Assembly (NCBI GenBank): GCA_023254445.1
Contig: JALRLN010000037.1
Span: forward strand, 1 to 12,197
Reading direction: 5' to 3'
DNA: 12,197 nucleotides
DNA from: Candidatus Poseidoniaceae archaeon
Lineage (GTDB): Archaea; Thermoplasmatota; Poseidoniia; Poseidoniales; Poseidoniaceae
The number at the start of each line of letters is the position of its first letter. The first letter of the stretch is position 1. Positions 6,901-12,197 of this stretch are shown one piece after another. Both the position numbers and the translations under genes were made by a program. The notes below the pieces were generated by a model. That model had not been told where the DNA came from and did no database searches. It worked only from the letters and a program-made list of their open reading frames with translations.

Positions 6901-8262
6901 GTCGCCACCGTACATCCAGTCCGACGTGCACGTCCCGGTGGAATTCTCGATGATGTTGTTGGCGAAGTACATCCTGTTCTCGCTCGGCGCGGGGACGCTC
7001 CATCCTTGGTCGCGGAAGTGGTACTCGCCAAGGATGACGGGCTCCTTCTCCGTGTCGTGGATGGTGTTGTTTTCAGCGATCACGTCTGAAGTACCGAGGA
7101 TCCACAATCCGTTGAAACCGGTGATGGGCCCAATCTCGTTGTTGTAGAGTTCAACGGTGGACGAGCGAACCGCGACGCCGGAACCGCTGCTTGCGCCGCT
7201 GACCAAGTTGCGGGAGGCCGAAACACGGGCGCCGTCGTAGGCGGTGATGCCAGCACCTTCACCGGTGGTGAACACGTTGTCGTTGATGTAGAGGGTGTGC
7301 TCAACGTCCCCGGTCACCTTGTACCCGTTGGTGTCAAGGCCGTTGCACAGCACGTCGATGTCCGAATTCTCCATCCAGCCGGACGAACGGCGGAGGAACA
7401 CGCCGTAGGCGTTGTCGGAGATGTCCAAGCCGTCCATGCGGATGTAGGATTCCTCAGCGTACACGACAGAAAAGCCACCGCCCTGGTTGCCGCAGGTCGC
7501 TTCGGTGTCGCCGGTAAAGACCGAGTCGCGCAGTTCGAAGGTGGACAGGATACCAAGGCCCGCCCCGTAGGCCTGAACGGAGGCAGCCTTGTACTCGTTT
7601 TCGTCCACGCCAAGGGTGAACTCGGAATCGCTGATCGTGGGTGCTGCAGCGTTCAGAACAACCACGTTGCTCGTGTTGATGTTGGCAAAGGAAAGGTGGT
7701 CGGCCTCGAGGCTGGCACCGTCGAAGATGAGGGCGCCGTAGAGGGAGCGCTGAAGGCTCTGTGAGTAGATGGGGTAGCCGTAGGCGCCCTCGAAGTGGAC
7801 GTAGGACATGCCGGTGATCGCCTGGTCGATGGTCGAGCGGATAACCACGCCACCACCGCACGCAGCGTCGCTGTTCCAGCGTTGGATGTTGGCGTTGTAG
7901 CACCGTCCTGTCGCGGACCAGTTGGAGGGGGTCCCCCACGAAAGTTGGATTTCGGAACCGCTGCCGCCCTGCGTTGCACCGCACGCGGAATCGCCTGCGC
8001 AGAGCGCCCCCCTCACGTTGAGGAACACGCCTGCGGGGAAGTTGACGGTGGTTCCCGCGTTGATGATCAACTTGGCTCCTTCCGCCACCTCAACGTCGCC
8101 GGTGAGGGTGTGGGTGCCGGACCAGGTTTCGGTTCCAACGATGATGCCGGATTTCGTTTCGTTTGAGGCAGAAGCGCCCGGGACGAAGGCCATCCCTCCG
8201 AGGGTGGAGAGGAGCATCAAGGACACGAGAAAGAGGCTGCTGAATCGGCGACGTCCGTTCAT
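3916..8262 (-). CDS. Large membrane-anchored surface protein: beta-helix, Ca-loop-like motif, Ig/cadherin-like domains, Trp-rich cytoplasmic tail
   Basis: A 1448-residue protein from the ATG at 8262. Upstream in-frame starts exist, but only this one puts a classic signal peptide first (MNGRRRF, hydrophobic core 8-27, cleavage near ASA-S at 30-33). Residues about 35-530 form a right-handed beta-helix, with a dozen rungs marked by N/D-x-[IVF] turns such as NNEIG, NNTIH, NNIIEN and GNTVRNN. Residues about 640-760 are a carboxypeptidase-regulatory-like domain interrupted by an acidic loop between C711 and C730. Ig-like domains follow at about 773-897, 900-1004 and 1008-1118, a cadherin-like one at 1128-1245 and a Big-like one at 1250-1325. 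A membrane helix (1349-1372), an acidic stretch, an Ala/Pro linker and a tail containing HPGWLWDAANNQWVPDP come last. All 16 cysteines are extracellular and lie in close pairs. It could be an adhesin, a receptor or a polysaccharide-binding protein; no catalytic site was recognised. It is translationally coupled to the STAND gene. Confidence 0.92.
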   Translation of the reverse strand: MNGRRRFSSLFLVSLMLLSTLGGMAFVPGASASNETKSGIIVGTETWSGTHTLTGDVEVAEGAKLIINAGTTVNFPAGVFLNVRGALCAGDSACGATQGGSGSEIQLSWGTPSNWSATGRCYNANIQRWNSDAACGGGVVIRSTIDQAITGMSYVHFEGAYGYPIYSQSLQRSLYGALIFDGASLEADHLSFANINTSNVVVLNAAAPTISDSEFTLGVDENEYKAASVQAYGAGLGILSTFELRDSVFTGDTEATCGNQGGGFSVVYAEESYIRMDGLDISDNAYGVFLRRSSGWMENSDIDVLCNGLDTNGYKVTGDVEHTLYINDNVFTTGEGAGITAYDGARVSASRNLVSGASSGSGVAVRSSTVELYNNEIGPITGFNGLWILGTSDVIAENNTIHDTEKEPVILGEYHFRDQGWSVPAPSENRMYFANNIIENSTGTCTSDWMYGGDFKCPAIHVFMASATIEGNTVRNNQGDALRVNGGIVNVQDNDMETGDFAVRIFQFDDTYGNKYGSIGYFSGNTWTNASQVYNITESRVTVQSEYIPDPQGGYAYPIMLAWEGAECPYVTEECLQLPVSSTMPPRGMPLAIELVQNSTVFSFADLQNFDPSKVYVQNQNSEWGTQVRQGELVRYQVKAKGSNVADATVVIRDATGLPLYELETDAFGFTDSVSLPSDFLLDRNWNHQVGDTGVDVPGTPAVESIDENSCADGYDNDGDTKVDAADDSCSNGGREMAFYTVEAYKFGKGTKSFSFTLSSGVDDIINLDNTRPSIVVNEPDGSSFATTVTLTGAAWDGQAGSGSPGEYVNDIVAYDSQFGVVKRVEVQPPGSTSWYSATDTSGANGEITKDNHPFKTWTFDWDLSGHPEGESDVTFRVRATDGLDESPIESRVYKLNLVAPTLILNEPLDGTTHRDGDVLFSGTASDPYSGVQGSDIREIWFNISGPNNYFSHTKITGQTAWEYTWLFEELPSGEYTFEVWAADSDFCIDWPVGCTVERRTLTIENENSPPFVTVDILDEDGDIVSDGDILRASEFSKLQGGALDNDGQVTRVEVRIFDLASGIEMTNDEITVTQFLSNGAWQAFWDTSDLIHDQQYEIVVVAYDGEDYSDEVRMRVRIDNPVDRENNAPVFNGSAWPQTLTIFCDAVSTSQERCGTGAALDLTAFFSDADHDASLLIFDIYNDPATFEDDDYGAYIRITADGTAIYNPMDFMAQTTTEISEWSLDSVMFEARDEYDSVAYSFRVNYLVRPVVFDVEKVSTGAVLDADAPVTFRGTGLPGETVEARFLTGGLINQTRVASDGTWEMDITASNFNSDSIRDIRFEMASQSAASGGVYTITPAAAADSGGNTLLLVLGALVAIVGLAAVVLIFFVEFEEDLASDEVDGTEAVEEDPYAWAKKSTPEIPAQQAAAAPAAAAAPAASQHPGWLWDAANNQWVPDPNYTPPGQ

Positions 8263-8266
8263 AGGT

Positions 8267-8271
8267 TCACC
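8267..8271 (-). promoter_or_regulatory. Ribosome-binding site deciding the ATG at 8262
   Basis: GGTGA on the minus strand, 4 bases before the ATG at 8262, is complementary to UCACC in the archaeal 16S rRNA 3' end. Together with the signal peptide that begins at this ATG, it favours 8262 over the upstream in-frame starts at 8292 (ATG) and 8334 (GTG). Those would put hydrophilic residues in front of the signal peptide. Confidence 0.6.
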
Positions 8272-8292
8272 ATGTTCTGCTGCACAGGGCAT

Positions 8293-8300
8293 GGTATAAT
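8293..8300 (-). promoter_or_regulatory. Candidate TATA box for the large surface-protein gene
   Basis: The minus strand reads ATTATACC here, centred about 35 bases before the ATG at 8262. With usual archaeal TATA-to-start spacing, transcription would begin near 8272 and leave a leader of about 10 bases that just includes the GGTGA site. It is one of few AT-rich spots in a GC-rich gap. No convincing purine-rich BRE precedes it, and a second weak AT-rich patch (GATATTGTAG, about 8342-8351) is an alternative. Confidence 0.45.
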
Positions 8301-8304
8301 GCTG

Positions 8305-8321
8305 TGGGCCGTTTTGGGCCG
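8305..8321 (-). repeat. Two direct copies of CGGCCCA, 10 bp apart, upstream of the TATA-like box
   Basis: On the minus strand CGGCCCA occurs at 8321-8315 and again at 8311-8305, with AAA between them. The repeat unit spacing is 10 bp, one helical turn, so both copies face the same side of the DNA. The pair ends 5 bases upstream of the TATA-like box, where archaeal activators often bind. It may be an operator for the surface-protein/STAND unit. The bound protein is unknown, and chance in GC-rich DNA cannot be excluded. Confidence 0.35.
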
Positions 8322-8372
8322 CTGGATGTATCACTGGACGGCTACAATATCACATTCGAGGCCCTTGAAATA

Positions 8373-9557
8373 TCAATTTGAACCAGAAGTATCGGCGCAA
8401 CCGACGTCAATGGAGGCACGCCAGGCCTCAGCGTCGAGGACGCCATAGCCGGCCTGGGGGTCGTGCACGCCCCCCAACGAATCCGCAAGGGAACGTTTCA
8501 CTTCATGGACGCACCGGTCGTCTCCAAGACCGCGCAGTGCGGGATGTTCCTGCAACACCATGCTCAGGGCTGCGCTCACCAGCACCGTGCCGACCGACGT
8601 CCCGCTCGAAGCGTACCAACCGTCGTCGAACCCGGTCGAAATCACGTCCACACCCGGTGCGATCACTTCGGGCTTCTCGTTTGGCTCATCGCCTTGCCCG
8701 CCCATGGACGACGAAGACCAGACCGTTCCGTTTTTGTCGGAAGCGCCCACGGCAATAACCTGGGGCACAAAGGCCGGCGAGGAAACTTGTCCGTCGTCGT
8801 CAGGACCACCGTCGTTGCCCGCCGCGGCCACCACGTACACGCCGCTGGCCAAGGCACGACGCACAGCGCCGGCCACCAAATCCTGGCTTCCTGGAATGCG
8901 AGCCCCACCCAGCGACAAGGAGATGATGTCTGCTCCGAAATCGGATACGCACCAGTCGATGGCGTCCGACACCACGTCTTCGTCGCCGGTGTTTTCGTCG
9001 TTGTCGTTGGCTGCGAGCGCCGCCACGACGCCCAGCCGAACACCGGGGACGGCCCCTTGTTGATGGGCGTTCGCCACCAGCAGTCCGACCATCATCGTCC
9101 CGTGGGCGGTGGACCCGTGGTCAACGGGCGTCCTCGAACGTTCAATGAGGTCGAGGAAGGTGAGGTTCACATCGGCCAACGCGCTGTGGCTCGTATCGAC
9201 GCCGGTGTCCACGACGCACAGGCTGACGCCCTCACCGTCCAAGCCTTGGTCGCCGAGCGCGCGCAAGCCCGTGCTTTCGAAGGCCCATTCTGCGTTCGGA
9301 GGAGGGAGGGTCACCACCAACCATCCTTGGCTCATGATGAGCACCAGCAATCCAATCAGGACGGCTGCGCTGACAAGTGAGCCGTTGCGCGGCCGTCGAC
9401 GGCGCTGGAGCGGGCTGACCTCAACAGGGGCCCAGCCCATGACTTCCGAGCGCCAGCCGACGTCGTGCTGCACCGCGGAGGGGTCGACCGCCGTGAGGAT
9501 GCGAGGCTCCCCCGGTTCAGGGAGAAACTCAACGCCATCGAGCCCGCTCGGCCTCAC
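8373..9557 (-). CDS. Membrane-anchored subtilisin-like serine protease (S8 family)
   Basis: A 394-residue protein. The catalytic triad is visible in order: Asp117 in VVDTGVD, His152 in AHGTMMVG and Ser321 in SSGTS. The oxyanion-hole Asn248 is in AAAGNDG, and the substrate-binding ISLSLGG stretch is at 211-217. There is no cleavable signal peptide and no recognisable I9 propeptide. Instead there is a 58-residue hydrophilic N-terminus with RRRRPR at 52-57 and a membrane helix at about 61-83. By the positive-inside rule the tail is cytoplasmic and the protease domain is outside. After the catalytic Ser the usual Met-Ala-x-Pro is replaced by VGTV, which is atypical. C349 and C387 could form a disulfide. 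The GTG start at 9557 has GGGGAG 8 bases ahead; an ATG at 9440 is possible but would remove most of the N-terminal tail. Placed between two surface proteins, it may mature or shed them, or digest external protein. Confidence 0.92.
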   Translation of the reverse strand: MRPSGLDGVEFLPEPGEPRILTAVDPSAVQHDVGWRSEVMGWAPVEVSPLQRRRRPRNGSLVSAAVLIGLLVLIMSQGWLVVTLPPPNAEWAFESTGLRALGDQGLDGEGVSLCVVDTGVDTSHSALADVNLTFLDLIERSRTPVDHGSTAHGTMMVGLLVANAHQQGAVPGVRLGVVAALAANDNDENTGDEDVVSDAIDWCVSDFGADIISLSLGGARIPGSQDLVAGAVRRALASGVYVVAAAGNDGGPDDDGQVSSPAFVPQVIAVGASDKNGTVWSSSSMGGQGDEPNEKPEVIAPGVDVISTGFDDGWYASSGTSVGTVLVSAALSMVLQEHPALRGLGDDRCVHEVKRSLADSLGGVHDPQAGYGVLDAEAWRASIDVGCADTSGSN

Positions 9558-9565
9558 GGCATTCG

Positions 9566-9571
9566 CTCCCC
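9566..9571 (-). promoter_or_regulatory. Ribosome-binding site of the subtilase GTG start
   Basis: GGGGAG on the minus strand lies 8 bases before the GTG at 9557-9555. This spacing is good, and it supports the GTG over the ATG at 9440, which has only GGAAG nearby. An out-of-frame ATG lies between them and hits a stop after one more codon. Confidence 0.6.
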
Positions 9572-9585
9572 ACGTGCCGTTTCAA

Positions 9586-9600
9586 AGCCCTGTTCGGGCT
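9586..9600 (-). terminator. Short hairpin at the end of the large surface-protein gene, possible weak terminator
   Basis: The minus strand reads AGCCC-GAACA-GGGCT followed by TTT, beginning at the last base of the upstream stop codon. The stem is only 5 bp and the T-run only three, so it could be a partial terminator, an mRNA-stabilising hairpin or chance. The next gene starts 43 bases after the stop, so complete termination here is not expected. Confidence 0.25.
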
Positions 9601-12197
9601 CAGAAGCGGCGACCGCCTTCGCGGACGATCTTGAAGCCGCCGACCACGACCAACGCAACAATCACGAGCACGATGAGACCAGTGAGGGTCTGACCGCTTC
9701 CTTCCGTTGCCTCGATGTTGTAGGTCATTTGGAAGTCGATCGGTTCGTCGCCGGTGCCGATGTTGGCCGGTTGTGCGAACGAAGCATCGTCCCCTGCAAC
9801 TTCGATGTAGAACTCGAAGCGGTGCTTCCCACTCGACATGAAACCGACGTCAAAGGCGGCGTTCACGGTCTCTCCTGCTGGAACGGCGATGGTGACCTGC
9901 TGGTATTCGGCGTCCACACCCTGTTCACGCAGGTAGACGATGACGTTGCTCGCGTCGCGCTCACCTTCGTTCGTCACGGGGAGGTTGAGGATGGTCACGT
10001 CCTGCTCGGCCACGTTGGTGGAGGCCTGCACGGCGTCACCTCCGTCTTCGTCCACGGTGATGAGGATCTCAGCGTACCGCAGGGTGAAGTCCACTTCATC
10101 GACCGTTCCATCTTCGTTTTCGACGAAGACCGTCAAGTCAAGGAGGTCGCCGCTGCTCAAACTCGCATCAGAACGGACCGTGAAGGCCTGCACGCGGCTG
10201 TCGCCGGCAGCGACCGTGACGGTGCTGGACGTTGGCGTGATGTCCCAGAGGTCGGCGTTGTACGTGCCGAGTGAATAGGTGAACGTCGCATCGCCGTTGC
10301 CGGTGTTCGTCAGGGACACCTCAATGCTCGCTGCATCATCAGCGCCAATACCGACCTCGTTGTCGGTCGCGGATGCGGTGAAACCGTGAACTTCGGGCAC
10401 CTTGACGGTGAAGGCACGCTCGGTGTATTCACCGGAATCAGCGCGGAGCGTGACGGTGACGGTGTGGCCGTCCGTGAGGGAACTCGCGTTCGCCTGGCTC
10501 GGCAAGGTGATGCGAACCTGAAGCGTCGTGGAGGAGGCCACATCGTCGTCGGTCGCGTCGGCACCGATCCCAAGGCGCACCTCACGGGTCGAGGTCCAGT
10601 TCTCGCCGTCCTGGAACTCAATGGTCCACGCCGATGCATCGGGTGCGTTGCCGGCAGAGCCTGTCGCGGTGTAGACATCCTCAAACTCGGTGCCGTCGTA
10701 GGTCACGTCAACGCTCATCAAGATCTGAACGTGCTCGCCGTCCTCGGTCTGCTTCGCGACCATTTCGACGCCGTCCGCATCGTTGACCACCGACTCCACG
10801 GTTCCGTCGTCCACGGTCCCGACCTCGACGAGGAGGTCTCGGTCGGTGGCGCGTTCAAGGGTCAAGGTGAGGTCTTGCCGGTCTGCAGCGACCGTTGTGG
10901 AGACGCTGCCTGAGTAGCTCATGTTGAGGGCCAAAGCGTGCTGCACGGTGACCACTTCTCCGGAAACGGAGAACGAACCCGAGGGAACGAGGAGTTCCAA
11001 GGTTCCGTCGGCGTTCAGCGCCACGTCCCATGCTCGGCCTTCACCAAGGTCAACCGTGACGACGGGGGTCTCGATGAACATCGCAGCCCCTGCATCCTCG
11101 CTGCCAAGGTGGTGGTGCACGAGGTCAATGTCGGTCCAGTTGGTGTGGAGGTCCACGTACCCACCCTTGCTCATGGTCTGCTCAATGGAGCCGCCGTCGG
11201 CAACGCTGGCTTCGAGGAGGTCGATGGCCACGGCGCCGTCGTTCTCGCCCGGATTCGATTCCTGGACCACGACGAGCCAGTCGCCTGGCTCGACCGTTGC
11301 GCTCCAAGCGAGCGTGGTGCCGTCGAAGGTGGGGTTGGTGATCGTGACCGAGTCGCGGTCAAGGCCGGACGCAGGCACGAGCACGATGGTCGCACCGTCC
11401 AAGCGGCTGCTGTCGACGCTGTCGGTGATGGTGCCGGAGACGTCAACAACACCAACAGACACCTCGAGGTCTTCCGATCGCGCGCTGTCGTGAACCGGGA
11501 AGTAGGTCGTGTTGTCCAAGGCATACCCAAGGTCGGCAAAGCCGAGGCGGGTGCCGTTGACGCTGTAGTTTCCACGAGCGGGGACGAACAACTGCCACAC
11601 GCCTTCATCGTCGCTGGTGACGTTGTCACTGAACGTGCTGCCGTCGAGGCCAACCACGGTGATGTTGAACTCGGCCACGCCTTCCACGGCATCGGCGACG
11701 TCGTCGCCGTCAAGGTCCCAGAACAAGCGACCGCCGATTTCGACCTCATGGGCTGCAGCGGCCGCCTGGACGGTGGTCGCGTTGCTCGTCACGCTGAAGG
11801 GCGACGCGGACGTGTCCACGGTCCAGCGGTTCTGTGCATCCGTGCGCTCAAGGTGGAGCGACCAGTCGCCCGGCATGATTGTCTCCGTCGCGAAACCGCT
11901 GTCGTTGGTCAATTCCATGCTGACGTTGCCAAAGCCATCGGCGGACACGAGCGTCAGCCGGAAGCCCTCGAGGTCGCGCTCGCTGAGCGCTTCGGTCAGG
12001 TGCACCTCAACGGTGCCGGCCACGACGGTCTGCAGGGCAAGGTCCGTGACCGCGCTCGATGCATCGAGGGTGGCGCGCAGGGTTTCGGTGAGGTTCTCCT
12101 CGACGAAGGGCGCCACAACAGCAATCCACTCCCCGGAGGGAACGTAGGCCGCGAACGAGCCGTTCTCGTCGACCGCCATGGTCCTGTAGTCCTCTCC
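9600..12197 (-). CDS. Large membrane-anchored surface protein of repeated beta-sandwich modules, N-terminus outside the window
   Basis: The frame is open to the right edge (six in-frame codons precede the ATG at 12179), so the signal peptide and start lie outside. Numbered from that ATG, 859 residues are visible. Residues 1-405 hold about five carboxypeptidase-regulatory/CnaB-like modules, each closing with a P-x-G-x-[WYF] strand. One begins with GGRLFWDLDGDDVADAVEG (149-167), a typical SdrD_B-like Ca-site pattern. Further beta-sandwich domains follow: about 447-600 (unassigned), 608-702 (NEW3-like, LTNTGNGDATFTY) and 726-796 (CARDB-like, LPVTNEGERDASNVIVYL). A membrane helix (831-849) and a short basic tail ending in GGRRF come last, which is stop-transfer topology with the bulk outside. 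There are no cysteines. I count 14 N-x-S/T sequons, so heavy N-glycosylation is plausible. It is probably an S-layer-like or adhesin-like stalk. No enzyme motif was seen. It is followed 43 bases later by the subtilase gene. Confidence 0.9.
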   Translation of the reverse strand, partial: GEDYRTMAVDENGSFAAYVPSGEWIAVVAPFVEENLTETLRATLDASSAVTDLALQTVVAGTVEVHLTEALSERDLEGFRLTLVSADGFGNVSMELTNDSGFATETIMPGDWSLHLERTDAQNRWTVDTSASPFSVTSNATTVQAAAAAHEVEIGGRLFWDLDGDDVADAVEGVAEFNITVVGLDGSTFSDNVTSDDEGVWQLFVPARGNYSVNGTRLGFADLGYALDNTTYFPVHDSARSEDLEVSVGVVDVSGTITDSVDSSRLDGATIVLVPASGLDRDSVTITNPTFDGTTLAWSATVEPGDWLVVVQESNPGENDGAVAIDLLEASVADGGSIEQTMSKGGYVDLHTNWTDIDLVHHHLGSEDAGAAMFIETPVVTVDLGEGRAWDVALNADGTLELLVPSGSFSVSGEVVTVQHALALNMSYSGSVSTTVAADRQDLTLTLERATDRDLLVEVGTVDDGTVESVVNDADGVEMVAKQTEDGEHVQILMSVDVTYDGTEFEDVYTATGSAGNAPDASAWTIEFQDGENWTSTREVRLGIGADATDDDVASSTTLQVRITLPSQANASSLTDGHTVTVTLRADSGEYTERAFTVKVPEVHGFTASATDNEVGIGADDAASIEVSLTNTGNGDATFTYSLGTYNADLWDITPTSSTVTVAAGDSRVQAFTVRSDASLSSGDLLDLTVFVENEDGTVDEVDFTLRYAEILITVDEDGGDAVQASTNVAEQDVTILNLPVTNEGERDASNVIVYLREQGVDAEYQQVTIAVPAGETVNAAFDVGFMSSGKHRFEFYIEVAGDDASFAQPANIGTGDEPIDFQMTYNIEATEGSGQTLTGLIVLVIVALVVVGGFKIVREGGRRF
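10965..12179 (-). repeat. Repeated beta-sandwich modules in the surface protein (P-x-G-x-aromatic ends)
   Basis: Five module ends share one pattern: VPSGEWIAVV (13-22), MPGDWSLHLE (102-111), VPARGNYSV (199-207), VEPGDWLVVV (296-305) and VPSGSFSVSG (398-407). They are spaced about 90-100 residues apart, which fits one carboxypeptidase-regulatory-like domain each. The strand before each end often carries a D-x-x-G-x-[WFL] turn (DENGSF, DDEGVW, NADGTL). The copies are diverged, so this is an old tandem architecture. A further copy probably lies beyond the window edge. Confidence 0.65.

Larger units (their letters stand above)
8263..8372. other. Longest intergenic gap (about 110 bases), promoter region
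   Basis: This gap lies between the end of the subtilase gene and the start of the large surface protein. It is more AT-rich than the flanking genes in patches. It holds the TATA-like box, the CGGCCCA pair and the ribosome-binding site listed separately. I see no clear poly-T terminator for the subtilase gene on the minus strand, no tRNA and no small ORF with a convincing start. Confidence 0.7.

Noticed and set aside
5662..7089. A 475-codon open frame on the plus strand opposite the large surface protein
   Set aside because: It mirrors a region that clearly codes for beta-helix and Ig-like domains on the other strand. The translation is repetitive Val/Gly/Arg/His without motifs or a good start.
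8263..8334. N-terminal extension of the large surface protein to the GTG at 8334 or the ATG at 8292
   Set aside because: It would place up to 24 hydrophilic residues before a textbook signal peptide. The ATG at 8262 has a GGTGA binding site 4 bases ahead.
8463..9380. A 305-codon plus-strand frame opposite the subtilase
   Set aside because: The opposite frame has an intact Asp/His/Ser triad and oxyanion Asn in S8 order. This one is its antisense shadow.
1..12197. tRNA or rRNA genes, CRISPR arrays, insertion sequences and integration sites
   Set aside because: I looked at the gaps and edges and saw no cloverleaf-like segment, no regularly spaced identical repeats, no transposase and no terminal inverted repeats. 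Nearly all the sequence is accounted for by six genes.

Overview
The window looks like archaeal DNA from a mesophilic, GC-rich genome. The best guess is a planktonic Thermoplasmatota lineage such as Poseidoniales (Marine Group II). Three things point that way: prepilin-like proteins with a charged N-terminus, Gly and a hydrophobic stretch; very large secreted surface proteins held by one C-terminal membrane helix; and a winged-helix STAND ATPase with TPRs. Ribosome-binding sites complementary to the archaeal 16S tail and a TATA-like box also fit. The lineage is inferred from style, because there is no rRNA or other marker gene here. The window is almost fully coding. Only about 110 bases (8263-8372) and 42 bases (9558-9599) lie between genes.

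Region 1 (1-1401, plus strand) is the end of a type IV pilus-like operon. It holds the C-terminal part of a pilin-like protein, cut by the window edge, and a complete 160-residue prepilin-like protein joined by an ATGA overlap. Region 2 (1388-12197, minus strand) is a run of four genes transcribed toward region 1. Read in order of transcription they are: (a) a large cysteine-free surface protein built of repeated beta-sandwich modules with a C-terminal anchor, cut at its N-terminus by the window edge; (b) a membrane-anchored subtilisin-like protease; (c) a 1448-residue surface protein with a signal peptide, a right-handed beta-helix, a Ca-loop-like motif, several Ig/cadherin-like domains, a membrane helix and a cytoplasmic tail with a Trp-rich end; (d) an 843-residue winged-helix, NB-ARC-type, TPR regulator whose GTG start overlaps the stop of (c) in a GTGA junction. 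The two regions converge, and their last codons overlap by 14 bases.

The four minus-strand genes read most simply as a cell-surface module. Two long extracellular proteins may contact particles, polymers or other cells. An outward-facing protease could process them or their targets. A cytosolic signal-transduction ATPase is made in coupling with the surface protein that carries a cytoplasmic tail. That functional link is a hypothesis from gene order and translational coupling. A promoter-like region with a TATA-like box and a 10-bp-phased CGGCCCA repeat lies just before (c), so (c) and (d) may also be transcribed as their own unit.
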